Shown here piece after piece: positions 1 to 6,732 of a DNA stretch of 21,209 bases. Under the pieces are notes generated by a model. That model saw only the letters and a list, made by a program, of their open reading frames with translations. It searched no databases and was not told the DNA's origin. Every line of letters begins with the position of its first letter. The first letter of the stretch is position 1. Source of the DNA: CAZKXU01 sp964556665 (GTDB lineage: Bacteria > Bdellovibrionota_C > UBA2361 > CAZKXU01); NCBI GenBank assembly GCA_964556665.1, contig CAZKXU010000060.1:1-21209 (forward strand). Reading direction: 5' to 3'. Made by a program: the position numbers and the translations under genes.

Positions 1-673
1 CATAGGCTTGCCTCGTTGATCTATTGTGAATACGCCCAGCGAGAAATTCGAGTGATTTGAAATAGGTAAATAATCTGGCTTGAAAGGGGGTGGGGACGAG
101 TGGCCCGAAGCGATCGGGAAGATTTAGATTAATACCTGTTGGTCTGTAAGGCTTAAGCTCTGCATCGTTTAGAGTAATCTGAAGAATAATAAGATCAGCA
201 CCCTCTGATAGCGCCGTCTCGACTTTGCTTACTTCATGGGATGTTGAATACGCTGGAACACCATAATTAATAACCTCAGCTGCATGATTAGATTTTCTCA
301 GATTCAACATGCGTTCAAGAACTTTTGGAAAGGCGTCTGTGAACTGCATATAAGGGGCAAAAGAGTAAGAATCACCTACCACACCGATGCGAAATATATT
401 AACGGGCTTTGGTACAGTGTACCTATTTCCCTGCAGATTAAGAGCGGCTTCAGGCTTAAAATAAAACTTTGGCCGATCGCTCCAGTGCTGTTTTGTTAGT
501 ATGAGTGGTGATAATATGCGGAATAAGATTTCAAAAATCACCAGTGCTAAACAAATACCGAAAATGCCAGCAGTGAGTGCTGCACCTGTTTTTTTTATTA
601 TGCCCACGCGCGGCGCTGGTATAGGGCTTATGCAATGCTCCTCGATGGGTGATGGATTAAAGGCGCGTGCCAA
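1..673 (-). CDS. Membrane-anchored SGNH/GDSL-like hydrolase or acyltransferase, C-terminus off the left edge
   Basis: The minus strand is open from a TTG at 673 to the window edge (about 224 residues). Residues about 30-52 (TGAALTAGIFGICLALVIFE and on) form one membrane helix. The catalytic part follows: block I VVGDSYSFAP with the nucleophilic Ser, block II INYGVPAYST, and block III LQITLNDAE with the Asn. These are the SGNH hydrolase signatures; the C-terminal DxxH block would lie outside the window. I chose the TTG because GGAG (682-685 on the plus strand) sits 8 nt before it and there is no in-frame ATG before block I. A GTG at 607 is the alternative and has no ribosome-binding site. The gene starts 79 nt after the glycosyltransferase ends, so the two are probably co-transcribed. 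Such proteins often O-acylate or de-acylate surface polysaccharides; the substrate cannot be told here. Fold assignment is fairly firm, function is inference. Confidence 0.8.
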   Translation of the reverse strand, partial: MARAFNPSPIEEHCISPIPAPRVGIIKKTGAALTAGIFGICLALVIFEILFRILSPLILTKQHWSDRPKFYFKPEAALNLQGNRYTVPKPVNIFRIGVVGDSYSFAPYMQFTDAFPKVLERMLNLRKSNHAAEVINYGVPAYSTSHEVSKVETALSEGADLIILQITLNDAELKPYRPTGINLNLPDRFGPLVPTPFQARLFTYFKSLEFLAGRIHNRSTRQAY

Positions 674-752
674 TTTTGATACTCCAAGTTGCTATCAAAA
701 ATTATATGTTTACTCTGTCTTTACAATCTAGCCTATATCGGTGACTACGTTA

Positions 753-1964
753 TCAGTTAACAATAGCTGCAAACGGCAGCTTCTCTACGACCTGATCGTA
801 AAGTTCATTAAGTTTACCCTCAAATACTTCAAAGGTATACCGCTTCTCAGCAAGCTCTTTTGCTCGTTTACCGAGACTTTGTGCAAATTCCTGATTTTGT
901 AAAAGTTTATGTATGCCTTCGGCATAGGAATGAGGTTTTGCTTCGCAAAGCATCGCTACTGTGCCATCCATGACCTGTGTATGTGTGGGTAGTGCTGTAG
1001 CGACTATAGGTATACCTGAATGTAGATATGAATATACCTTCATAGGTGTGTTGTTGCCCTTGATTCTTGGAGAGACTAGAACATCTGAATTAGTAATATA
1101 AGCTCCTAATGCCTCTACTGGACGGGTTCCAGCAAATATAGTGCGGTTTAGACTAAGAGATCTAGCCAAGGTCTCATATTTGAGAATTTTCTCTTTAGTT
1201 CCTCCAATGATAACAAGAAATGTGTTCTCATTAGCATCTTCAATCAATCTAAAGGCATTTAAGAGCAGATCTATGCCCTGATACCGCTCAAGGTTGCCTA
1301 CATACAGAACTATTTTACACTGCGGAGGTAGTGATAGCTCGTTACGGAGATCAACCTTAGTCTCTTTTAAATTTTTAAGTAAGGAGATGTCTTGTAGGGT
1401 CAGAGTAAGAGGAGAGCCATAACCTTTCGCTAATACTGCTAACGCATCGCACACCGGTGCAACAGCAAGGCTTCCTCTAACTGCTATGCGCTCAAAATAT
1501 GCTAGTAGTGGATAGAATGGTTTTAATAGAAACCATTTCTCCGTAACCTGTAGGGCCAAGGATGAATCCATGTCATATATATATGGAATAGAAAAGAGTT
1601 GCTTAAACAGCCAGGCAATAAAGACGCTCTCTTCAACCGCATGTACTAGTGCATAACTATTCGTCCCGTTTTTAAAAATAAGTCGAAACGCTGCAATTAC
1701 AAAGTATAGGTCGCAGATAAGTTTCTTAACGGAAAGACCTGGACCGACGTTTTTAATGAATTGAGGTGGTGAGATACGATGAATATTAAGACCAGGAATC
1801 TTTATCTCTTCACCCTCATGATAGGTCAGTAGATCGATCTCGGTGAGTCCGTCCAGTCTTCCGTGTCGAAAGCGGTGTGCTAATACCTCTAACGCTAGCC
1901 TGACAGCTATCGGAGTGCCGCGTTCCTGAAAAAACGGCTGTGGTGCAAGAAATAGGAGTTTCAT
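753..1964 (-). CDS. GT4-family glycosyltransferase (GT-B fold)
   Basis: A protein of 403 residues. The N-terminal half opens with MKLLFLAPQPFFQERGTPIA, typical of the acceptor domain of GT4 enzymes. The donor-binding half begins near residue 217 (KIVLYVGNLERYQGIDLLL), and residues 297-330 carry the GT4 nucleotide-sugar segment (SPRIKGNNTPMKVYSYLHSG, then IPIVAT). It should transfer a sugar from an NDP-sugar to a glycan or lipid-linked acceptor at the inner face of the cytoplasmic membrane; donor and acceptor are unknown. I start it at the ATG at 1964; an in-frame TTG at 2006 would add 14 residues unlike the family N-terminus. Neither start has a clear ribosome-binding site. The second Glu of the usual E-x7-E motif appears as Ser (KVYSYL rather than K-Y-E-Y). 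The SGNH gene downstream supports a role in surface polysaccharide assembly. Confidence 0.88.
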   Translation of the reverse strand: MKLLFLAPQPFFQERGTPIAVRLALEVLAHRFRHGRLDGLTEIDLLTYHEGEEIKIPGLNIHRISPPQFIKNVGPGLSVKKLICDLYFVIAAFRLIFKNGTNSYALVHAVEESVFIAWLFKQLFSIPYIYDMDSSLALQVTEKWFLLKPFYPLLAYFERIAVRGSLAVAPVCDALAVLAKGYGSPLTLTLQDISLLKNLKETKVDLRNELSLPPQCKIVLYVGNLERYQGIDLLLNAFRLIEDANENTFLVIIGGTKEKILKYETLARSLSLNRTIFAGTRPVEALGAYITNSDVLVSPRIKGNNTPMKVYSYLHSGIPIVATALPTHTQVMDGTVAMLCEAKPHSYAEGIHKLLQNQEFAQSLGKRAKELAEKRYTFEVFEGKLNELYDQVVEKLPFAAIVN

Positions 1965-2030
1965 CAGTAGGTGTGTGATAGTACCGTAAAATATTTCAAG
2001 ATGCAAAAATCAAGGGTACTATTTGAGGTG

Positions 2031-2276
2031 TTACCGCCCGTTGAATGAACGTTGAAGCTGAGCACCCACATTTCTATAGATGCGCTCAGTCTCGCCGCTT
2101 GAAACAGTACGCAGGTTGTACTGAATCATCATTACAATCGAGATTAAAAGGGCTATGGCGATAAAAACAAGTGCATAGTGCTCTATTCGCTCACGGGAGA
2201 GCAGCCCTCTCTTTTTTTTAGTGACTCTGCCGTTTATGACAGAGATCGATGGTAGTTTTTGAGCTAATTGTGTCAT
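2031..2276 (-). CDS. Small single-pass membrane protein, unknown function
   Basis: An 81-residue protein with a basic cytoplasmic-looking N-terminus (VTKKKRGLLSRER, about residues 18-30), one hydrophobic helix at about residues 34-53 (YALVFIAIALLISIVMMIQY), and a polar tail of about 28 residues. The positive-inside rule predicts the tail outside the cytoplasm. I recognise no family. It starts with ATG, preceded by a weak TAGG. The glycosyltransferase start lies 66 nt downstream on the same strand, so co-transcription is likely. Good start and stop, a coherent membrane topology and a sensible gap on both sides support a real gene, but there is no motif support. Confidence 0.6.
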   Translation of the reverse strand: MTQLAQKLPSISVINGRVTKKKRGLLSRERIEHYALVFIAIALLISIVMMIQYNLRTVSSGETERIYRNVGAQLQRSFNGR

Positions 2277-2589
2277 AGCCTATATTAATCTGAGAAAGTA
2301 AGGGAGTTGCTTCAGGAATTCTGAAAAATATAGTAGTTTAAATATGTTAGGCTGTTGTTCATAACTACTCATTCATAACAGGTATTAGTAATGTATTTAA
2401 GATTAAAATAACCACAGAGCAGTACAGAGAGAAAAAGACTATTTAAGGCTTTTTACGTCTGTTTTCCCTCTATGGTTAATTCCAAGAGAATAGTCTATCT
2501 CTGACTACCAGTACTCAAATACCAGATCCTGCATGTTTACTTATAGGTAGAGGATCAAGTGCAGGATTGCCCAAGTTGTTGGGTAGGAA
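2277..2589. other. Gap of 313 bp with two imperfect inverted repeats, no gene seen
   Basis: No credible coding frame. Two foldbacks are visible. Next to the VWA stop codon, cccaa (2570-2574) pairs with ttggg (2579-2583) over a 4-nt loop, and atcctgca (2526-2533) pairs with tgcaggat (2560-2567). Further along, agtac/cagaga/agactatt (2421-2443) is mirrored by aatagtct/tctctg/gtact (2489-2515) as a long interrupted stem. Neither has the T-run of a classical terminator. The first may end the VWA transcript on the minus strand. Confidence 0.4.
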
Positions 2590-3621
2590 CTAAAGATCCA
2601 CCAGCATCTTAACTTCTAATACATAAGGAACTCTAAGTCGTGCTTCGCCAACAATAGCTACGGTAATGAAATGCGCTTCGGATTTAGTAACAGCTAACAC
2701 ATCGGATTGCAGCTCGAAATCAGTATGCTCATCATCTTTAAAGAGCGTAACTCCTCTGGGATCTGTAATTAACATGGTTGGATGTGCGCCATACCCTGCA
2801 TCAAGCTTTATGGTTACAAGATATTTTTCTCCCTGGGATACCTCAAGCTTAAAGACATCCAGCATATCAGCTGAGCCGAGATAGTTAAAAAGGTATCTTC
2901 TAGGGGTAATAGTAGATGCGTTTTCAGTATCAGACCCTGCATCTGTATCAGAATCAAGATCCCCGTAAGGCCTAGAGAGAAAACTTGATGATTCAGCGCT
3001 TATCTTGGCGAGATCCGAGTGAACAGATTTGGAATCTGTAGCTTTATATGTACCTGAACCAAGCTTTGCAATCTCCTCCAAATCTCTCTTCCCTCTGCCG
3101 CTGAGAGCAATACCCACAGTATCAATTCTTACGTCGAAGCCTGCATCTCTTAATTTGCGAGCCTCTGCCAGCGGATCCCCTCCGCAGCTCTCTTCCCCAT
3201 CTGTTAAAACTATAATCGCTTTGTTCCCAGCGTTAGTTTGAAAGTCATCCTTTGCTTTAGAGAGTGAGTAGGCAAGTGATGTAAATCCAAGTGGAGTAAT
3301 TTTTAAGAGCGAATCCTTGAGACTGCTACGATCCGCGCCAAAAGGGAGTAATAACTCTGAATCAAGACAGCTTTTTTGCTGGTCAGTGACGCCGATGGTG
3401 TGCCCAAAAACTCTAACTGCTACTTCTGTGTTTGTTGGCAGCGCGGCAACTGAATTTAAGATTGCCTCTGCGGCGATCTGGGCTTTGCTCTGACCGCTTT
3501 CGACCTGCTCACTCATTGACTGTGAAAAGTCGACTATGTACTCTAGGCGACGCTGTGAGTAAGCAGGCGAGAGCAAAAGGAAAAATATTGGAATGAGGAT
3601 TATCTTGTTTATAGGATACAC
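2590..3621 (-). CDS. Exported von Willebrand factor A domain protein
   Basis: A protein of 343 residues. A signal peptide (residues about 1-22, IILIPIFFLLLSPAYS then QRR) is followed at once by a VWA domain (about 25-205). The metal-ion-dependent adhesion site looks complete: DFSQS (D31, S33, S35), T114 in GFTSLAYS, and D141 in VLTDGEES. An acidic Ser/Asp linker (220-235) leads to a beta-rich C-terminal domain of about 100 residues that resembles a pre-peptidase C-terminal (PPC) type domain. VWA proteins with an intact site usually bind a protein partner through Mg2+. The start is a GTG at 3621; no good Shine-Dalgarno precedes it, and only 11 nt separate it from the palindromic block at 3633-3772. 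It lies in the same direction as ssb but is probably functionally unrelated. Domain call is firm; partner and role are unknown. Confidence 0.85.
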   Translation of the reverse strand: MYPINKIILIPIFFLLLSPAYSQRRLEYIVDFSQSMSEQVESGQSKAQIAAEAILNSVAALPTNTEVAVRVFGHTIGVTDQQKSCLDSELLLPFGADRSSLKDSLLKITPLGFTSLAYSLSKAKDDFQTNAGNKAIIVLTDGEESCGGDPLAEARKLRDAGFDVRIDTVGIALSGRGKRDLEEIAKLGSGTYKATDSKSVHSDLAKISAESSSFLSRPYGDLDSDTDAGSDTENASTITPRRYLFNYLGSADMLDVFKLEVSQGEKYLVTIKLDAGYGAHPTMLITDPRGVTLFKDDEHTDFELQSDVLAVTKSEAHFITVAIVGEARLRVPYVLEVKMLVDL

Positions 3622-3632
3622 AGTGTCAGGGT

Positions 3633-3772
3633 CTAAACCTTATGCGAACTGCCGTTCGCACGATGGGCGGAGTACCCTCCGCCCCTACGAATTGACATAA
3701 ATTTTCAATTACCACCCGTAGGGGCAGATGGGAATCTGCCCCAGGTGCGAGCGGCAGCTCGCACAGGTTTAG
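3633..3772. repeat. Symmetric composite palindrome of four hairpins (REP/BIME- or MITE-like)
   Basis: From outside inward: ctaaacct (3633-3640) mirrors aggtttag (3765-3772). Hairpin A tgcgaac-tgcc-gttcgca (3643-3660) mirrors hairpin D tgcgagc-ggca-gctcgca (3746-3763). Hairpin B gggcggag-tacc-ctccgccc (3665-3684) mirrors hairpin C ggggcagat-ggga-atctgcccc (3721-3742). gcccctacg (3681-3689) mirrors cgtaggggc (3717-3725). A equals the reverse complement of D except for paired changes that keep each stem intact. GC-rich CGTAGGGGC palindromes resemble the REP-type repeats dispersed in many bacterial genomes. It fills most of the ssb-VWA gap and would lie in the leader of the VWA mRNA. Confidence 0.85.
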
Positions 3773-3795
3773 GCTCTCAATAAACTAGCTCTCAC

Positions 3796-4326
3796 CTAAA
3801 ACGGAATATCATCATCATCAAATGCAGCCTTAGATGATTGGGATGTGGCAGAACCGGCACCACCACCTGAGGCGATTGAGTCTGCTGGTGCAATTGAAGC
3901 TAGTATTGGATTATTCTCTAATCCAAATCCCTCGTTTGAAGAAGACTGCATGGAATCAACAGATTGCTCGACCATCATGCCGCTACCAGTCCCTTTTCCT
4001 GTACCACCAAGGAATTGTACGGTGTCTCCTATAACTTCAGTGGTGTAGCGATCGCGTCCCTCTTTATCTTTCCACTTTCTTGTCTGGATGCGTCCTTCGA
4101 TATATACCTGACGCCCTTTTTTGATAAACTTATTGCAGTTCTCAGCAGTTTTTCCCCAAACAACAATATTATGCCATTCAGTGTGATCGGCCCATTGTCC
4201 GGTTGCATCTTTACGACGCTCATTCGTCGCAAGTGTAAAGTTACCAACTGCTGTCTGGTTAGGGGTAAAGCGCAGCTCCGGATCTTTACCTAGGTGCCCA
4301 ACAAGAATCACTTTATTCACACTCAT
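3796..4326 (-). CDS. ssb: Single-stranded DNA-binding protein
   Basis: A 176-residue SSB. The OB-fold covers about residues 1-108 and opens with MSVNKVILVGHLGKDPELRF, the family signature, followed by FTLATNERR, WHNIVVWGKTAE and KKGRQVYIEGRIQTRKW. A flexible Gly/Ser/Gln-rich linker leads to the acidic tip DDDIPF, the docking site for SSB-interacting repair proteins. It coats single-stranded DNA as a tetramer during replication, repair and recombination. I start at the ATG at 4326, where GGAG lies 6 nt upstream; a TTG at 4338 overlaps that ribosome-binding site and is rejected. RadD, encoded at 17813-19543, is known in E. coli to bind the SSB tip. The divergent yceD-like gene shares the 121-bp upstream region. 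Confidence 0.97.
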   Translation of the reverse strand: MSVNKVILVGHLGKDPELRFTPNQTAVGNFTLATNERRKDATGQWADHTEWHNIVVWGKTAENCNKFIKKGRQVYIEGRIQTRKWKDKEGRDRYTTEVIGDTVQFLGGTGKGTGSGMMVEQSVDSMQSSSNEGFGLENNPILASIAPADSIASGGGAGSATSQSSKAAFDDDDIPF

Positions 4327-4447
4327 GTCATACTCCAAAACAAATGATTTAAATTCTAATTAAACTAACTTAGCTCATACTACAGTATTCGCAGAACTAA
4401 ACCTGAAGTTTCCTAAAAATCAGCACTTTTTTCAATCATTATGTATA

Positions 4448-5062
4448 GTGTTGAAAGATCAGGTAGTTACGGAGAGTTCTTGTATAGCCTCTGGAAATAA
4501 TATTGAGTTGGTTATATATTCTCAGCGCATGAAAGTTCATCTTAGTGACATATCTCCGCACGGACTAGAGATTAAAAGCGAGATCTCCCTTGAAAGTTTG
4601 AACAGGCGTATGTGTGAAGGGAAGAATAATGATATTTTGTTCACCAGCGCACCGCTTGTTGATATAGTGATTCATCGAAATGCAGGAGGGGCCCATAGTA
4701 ATGGGAGTATCTCAACAAGATACAAGCAGCTCTGCTCTCACTGCGCCAAGGAGCTTGAGCGCACCTTAGAGATTCCTTTCGATTTTGTTTTTGAGGAGCG
4801 CCCGACAGATGAATACCGTAGCAGTCCAGATAAGTTCTTTGAAGAAGATGTCGGTGTCACATTCATCGATAACGATGAGATTAATCTTGAGCCTTTAATT
4901 CAGGAGAGCTTAATTCTTGCACTTGATCAATATTGGCATCCGCCGCGTGATGCTGCAGGTATATGTAGTCTCTGCAATAAAAAGTGTTTCGCAAAGTTAG
5001 AAGTAGCTGAAAACAAAGGTACAAGCCTCGGCTCTCTATTAAAAAAAGCAGGCGTCTCCTAA
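4448..5062 (+). CDS. YceD-like DUF177 protein (23S rRNA accumulation)
   Basis: Up to 204 residues. The C-terminal half carries the family's paired cysteines: LCSHCAKEL (C96, C99) and GICSLCNKKC (C173, C176, C180), with the acidic segment INLEPLIQESLILALDQYWHPP between them. This matches YceD/DUF177, required for normal 23S rRNA levels in bacteria and plastids. The start is uncertain: GTG at 4448 gives 204 residues, while ATG at 4529 gives MKVHLSDISPHGLEIKSEIS, closer to a usual family N-terminus; neither has a clear ribosome-binding site. In most bacteria the gene is followed directly by rpmF (L32), but here the downstream 350 bp hold no L32 frame, only a structured repeat. Family call is good, divergent enough that I leave the symbol blank. 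Confidence 0.75.
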   Translation: MLKDQVVTESSCIASGNNIELVIYSQRMKVHLSDISPHGLEIKSEISLESLNRRMCEGKNNDILFTSAPLVDIVIHRNAGGAHSNGSISTRYKQLCSHCAKELERTLEIPFDFVFEERPTDEYRSSPDKFFEEDVGVTFIDNDEINLEPLIQESLILALDQYWHPPRDAAGICSLCNKKCFAKLEVAENKGTSLGSLLKKAGVS

Positions 5063-5081
5063 GCTATTACCCCCCAAAAAA

Positions 5082-5290
5082 AATTATTCTATACTAAATG
5101 ACAAAATAACGTACCGTTATTTTGTCTGTCGGCTTTTGACCATCCGTGGCCAAAGGCCTCCTCAAACGTCTTGAAACGGGTCCCCGAGCGCCTATTTCAA
5201 GCCGTACTCCGAGTCTACGACTCGTCCTGGTCATCTATAGCAAGTGACAGAATAACGCTACGGTATTCTGTCACTTGCTATAATAATTGC
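5082..5290. repeat. Structured dispersed repeat, copy 1 (MITE-like, five stem-loops)
   Basis: Stem-loops in order: SL1 gacaaaataacg-tac-cgttattttgtc (5100-5126); SL2 ggcttttgacca-tccg-tggccaaaggcc (5131-5158, imperfect); SL3 acgtcttgaaa (5166-5176) with tttcaagccgt (5195-5205); SL4 cgagtc-tac-gactcg (5210-5224); SL5, a 47-bp near-perfect palindrome (5236-5282) with arms tatagcaagtgacagaata and its complement. The ends aattattctata and tataataatt are also inverted. The reverse complement of 14436-14607 shows the same stems in the same order. No gene of its own; a 61-codon frame at 5171-5356 is only a product of the repeat. It fills the gap between yceD and the DUF6502 promoter. Confidence 0.85.
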
Positions 5291-5306
5291 TGCCTAAAAT
5301 CAGCGC

Positions 5307-5336
5307 TTGACAAATATATTAATAATGGGTTATTAT
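5307..5336 (+). promoter_or_regulatory. Probable sigma-70 promoter of the DUF6502-to-cyclase gene run
   Basis: A perfect -35 hexamer TTGACA (5307-5312), an 18-bp AT-rich spacer and a -10 hexamer TATTAT (5331-5336, five of six to consensus). Transcription would start near 5343 and give a leader of about 67 nt before the ATG at 5410. It lies 25 bp downstream of the 47-bp palindrome that ends copy 1 of the structured repeat. Confidence 0.7.
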
Positions 5337-5409
5337 CCCACTACAAGCTAAATTAGCTCATAATCGATGTATTATTTGGCTTTATGTAATGTGTAGATAG
5401 CACACTATT

Positions 5410-6216
5410 ATGCAAAACGAGAGCAAGACAGTAACTTTAATCATAGTCGCGCTATTTAAGCCCGTGCTACGGCTTGCGCTGCGATACGGTTTGCGCTTAC
5501 AGGAGATTCTTGAAGCGCTAAAGGTCGCTCTTGCGCAGGTTGGACAGGCTGAACTGAAGCGTCAGTCGGATCGTGGTAATCTCAGCAAGCTATCTCTACT
5601 TACCGGTATCCAGCGTCGTGAGCTAAAGCGGCTTATTAGTGGAGAGAAAAAAACAGATAATTTAAATCTTCTTTCTAGAATCTTAGGTCAGTGGCAGACG
5701 CACCCTGATTTTTCAAGTAAAGGAAGAGCCGATGCTCTAGCAGTCTCTGGCGCGGAGAGCGAGTTCGCAAATTTAGTAAAAAGTATTAGTACAGATGTAA
5801 ACCCGTACACAGTACTTGCAGCGCTTGAGGAAAAGGGAGCACTTAAGCGGCAAGGCGCGAAGGTGGTACTTGTGAAGAAAGTTCTTACACCTGCGGAGGG
5901 GAGTTTGGACGGTTTAGAGATGTTAGCAGCAGATTCTAACAACCTTTTCGAGGCAGTTACCACAAATATCCTTGATAAACCTGAAGTACCGAATCTTCAT
6001 ATTACTACAAGCTACGATAATATCTCCCTACAGGAGCTAGAAAAGATACGTGAGTGGGTTCTAGATCAAGGTACAGCCTTTCATGAAGCCGCTCGAATAT
6101 TTCTTGCTAAACACGATAAAGATGCCAACCCCAGAATCTATAAAAAAGAGGGTGGAGCAAAGGTTACTATAACTACATTTAGTCTTATATCAGGGGGCCA
6201 TGATGAAGCCAACTAG
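5410..6216 (+). CDS. DUF6502 family protein
   Basis: A soluble protein of 268 residues, the usual length of the DUF6502 family. The N-terminus (FKPVLRLALRYGLRLQEILE, about 16-35) and the segment DRGNLSKLSLLTGIQRRELKRLISGEKK (about 54-81) look like a winged or helix-turn-helix unit: a short helix, a turn at TGI, then a basic recognition-like helix RRELKRL. ILGQWQTHPDFSSKGRADAL and the DVNPYTVLAALEEKGALKR segment (a second possible winged-helix) complete the family pattern. The biochemical role is not established; a DNA-binding regulator is my inference. It is first in a seven-gene same-strand run behind a strong promoter and overlaps the next gene by 17 nt, so it may control this run. The start ATG has no strong ribosome-binding site. 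Confidence 0.8.
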   Translation: MQNESKTVTLIIVALFKPVLRLALRYGLRLQEILEALKVALAQVGQAELKRQSDRGNLSKLSLLTGIQRRELKRLISGEKKTDNLNLLSRILGQWQTHPDFSSKGRADALAVSGAESEFANLVKSISTDVNPYTVLAALEEKGALKRQGAKVVLVKKVLTPAEGSLDGLEMLAADSNNLFEAVTTNILDKPEVPNLHITTSYDNISLQELEKIREWVLDQGTAFHEAARIFLAKHDKDANPRIYKKEGGAKVTITTFSLISGGHDEAN

Positions 6217-6712
6217 GATTATTTTAGTCATTTTCTTAATCACATTTGCGGTGTGTTGCGGTGGTGGCTCTATAGGGACCGGGGTACGCCCTAGCCCGAC
6301 TAGTTTTAGGGATACAAACTCTCCACTCAAGCGCTTTCCATATCTGGGTAAGACAAAGAGTAGTTGCCTGGAAGGGTTTACGCTGCTGACTGAAGATCAT
6401 GACAGTAATGTAAAAGTGGAAGGTCCTGATTGTTTAATTAAATTAAGTGCAGGTGCTGCTGCTGGCAAAATTACAATTTCAACCAATCCAGCTATTAATA
6501 AAGCATATATAAAGATAGAGAAAGTTCGCTGCGAGATAAGTGAGGGTAGTGATGGTGTATTTGCCGAATACTTAGAAAATAAAGATGGCCACTTCGAGCT
6601 TCCTAAGTTGGAATGGAGCTTAGGGCATTATTTCCGTATCTATATTGATGCTCATGCAGTCACGCGCCAGCTTGTTATTGATCGAGCAGATAACGGCTGC
6701 GCGGTAAAATAG
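6200..6712 (+). CDS. Putative lipoprotein, DUF6502-linked, unknown function
   Basis: 170 residues. A hydrophobic signal (about 5-19, RIILVIFLITFAVCC) ends in a double Cys followed by GGGSIGTGV, the Cys-Gly-Gly-Gly start common to exported lipoproteins; the lipobox is not ideal because the residue before the second Cys is Cys. The mature part is a beta-rich domain with four more cysteines (in SSCLEGF, PDCLIKL, VRCEISE and NGCAVK) that could form two disulfides. The start overlaps the DUF6502 gene; ATG at 6200 or the next ATG at 6203 could be used, behind AGGGGG at 6192-6197. The GGGSIGTG start resembles those of small exported proteins often found beside DUF6502 genes (recollection, not checked). 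Role unknown. Confidence 0.75.
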   Translation: MMKPTRIILVIFLITFAVCCGGGSIGTGVRPSPTSFRDTNSPLKRFPYLGKTKSSCLEGFTLLTEDHDSNVKVEGPDCLIKLSAGAAAGKITISTNPAINKAYIKIEKVRCEISEGSDGVFAEYLENKDGHFELPKLEWSLGHYFRIYIDAHAVTRQLVIDRADNGCAVK

Positions 6713-6732
6713 TTTATGAGGAGGTACTTTTT

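Noticed and set aside
284..731. Two plus-strand frames of 71 and 76 codons
   Set aside because: Both lie antisense to the SGNH hydrolase gene, whose motifs are convincing; the plus frames have no family features.
3834..4293. Several frames overlapping ssb on both strands
   Set aside because: ssb is unmistakable, with a good ribosome-binding site and the DDDIPF tip; the others are shadows.
5082..5290. Structured repeat as an integron attC site
   Set aside because: No clear GTTRRRY/RYYYAAC boxes at the ends and no cassette-like gene order or integrase.
5171..5356. 61-codon plus-strand frame
   Set aside because: It lies within the structured repeat and crosses its palindromes and the promoter; no ribosome-binding site.
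5063..5409. rpmF (L32) after yceD
   Set aside because: No short basic frame with the L32 Cys pattern is present in this gap.
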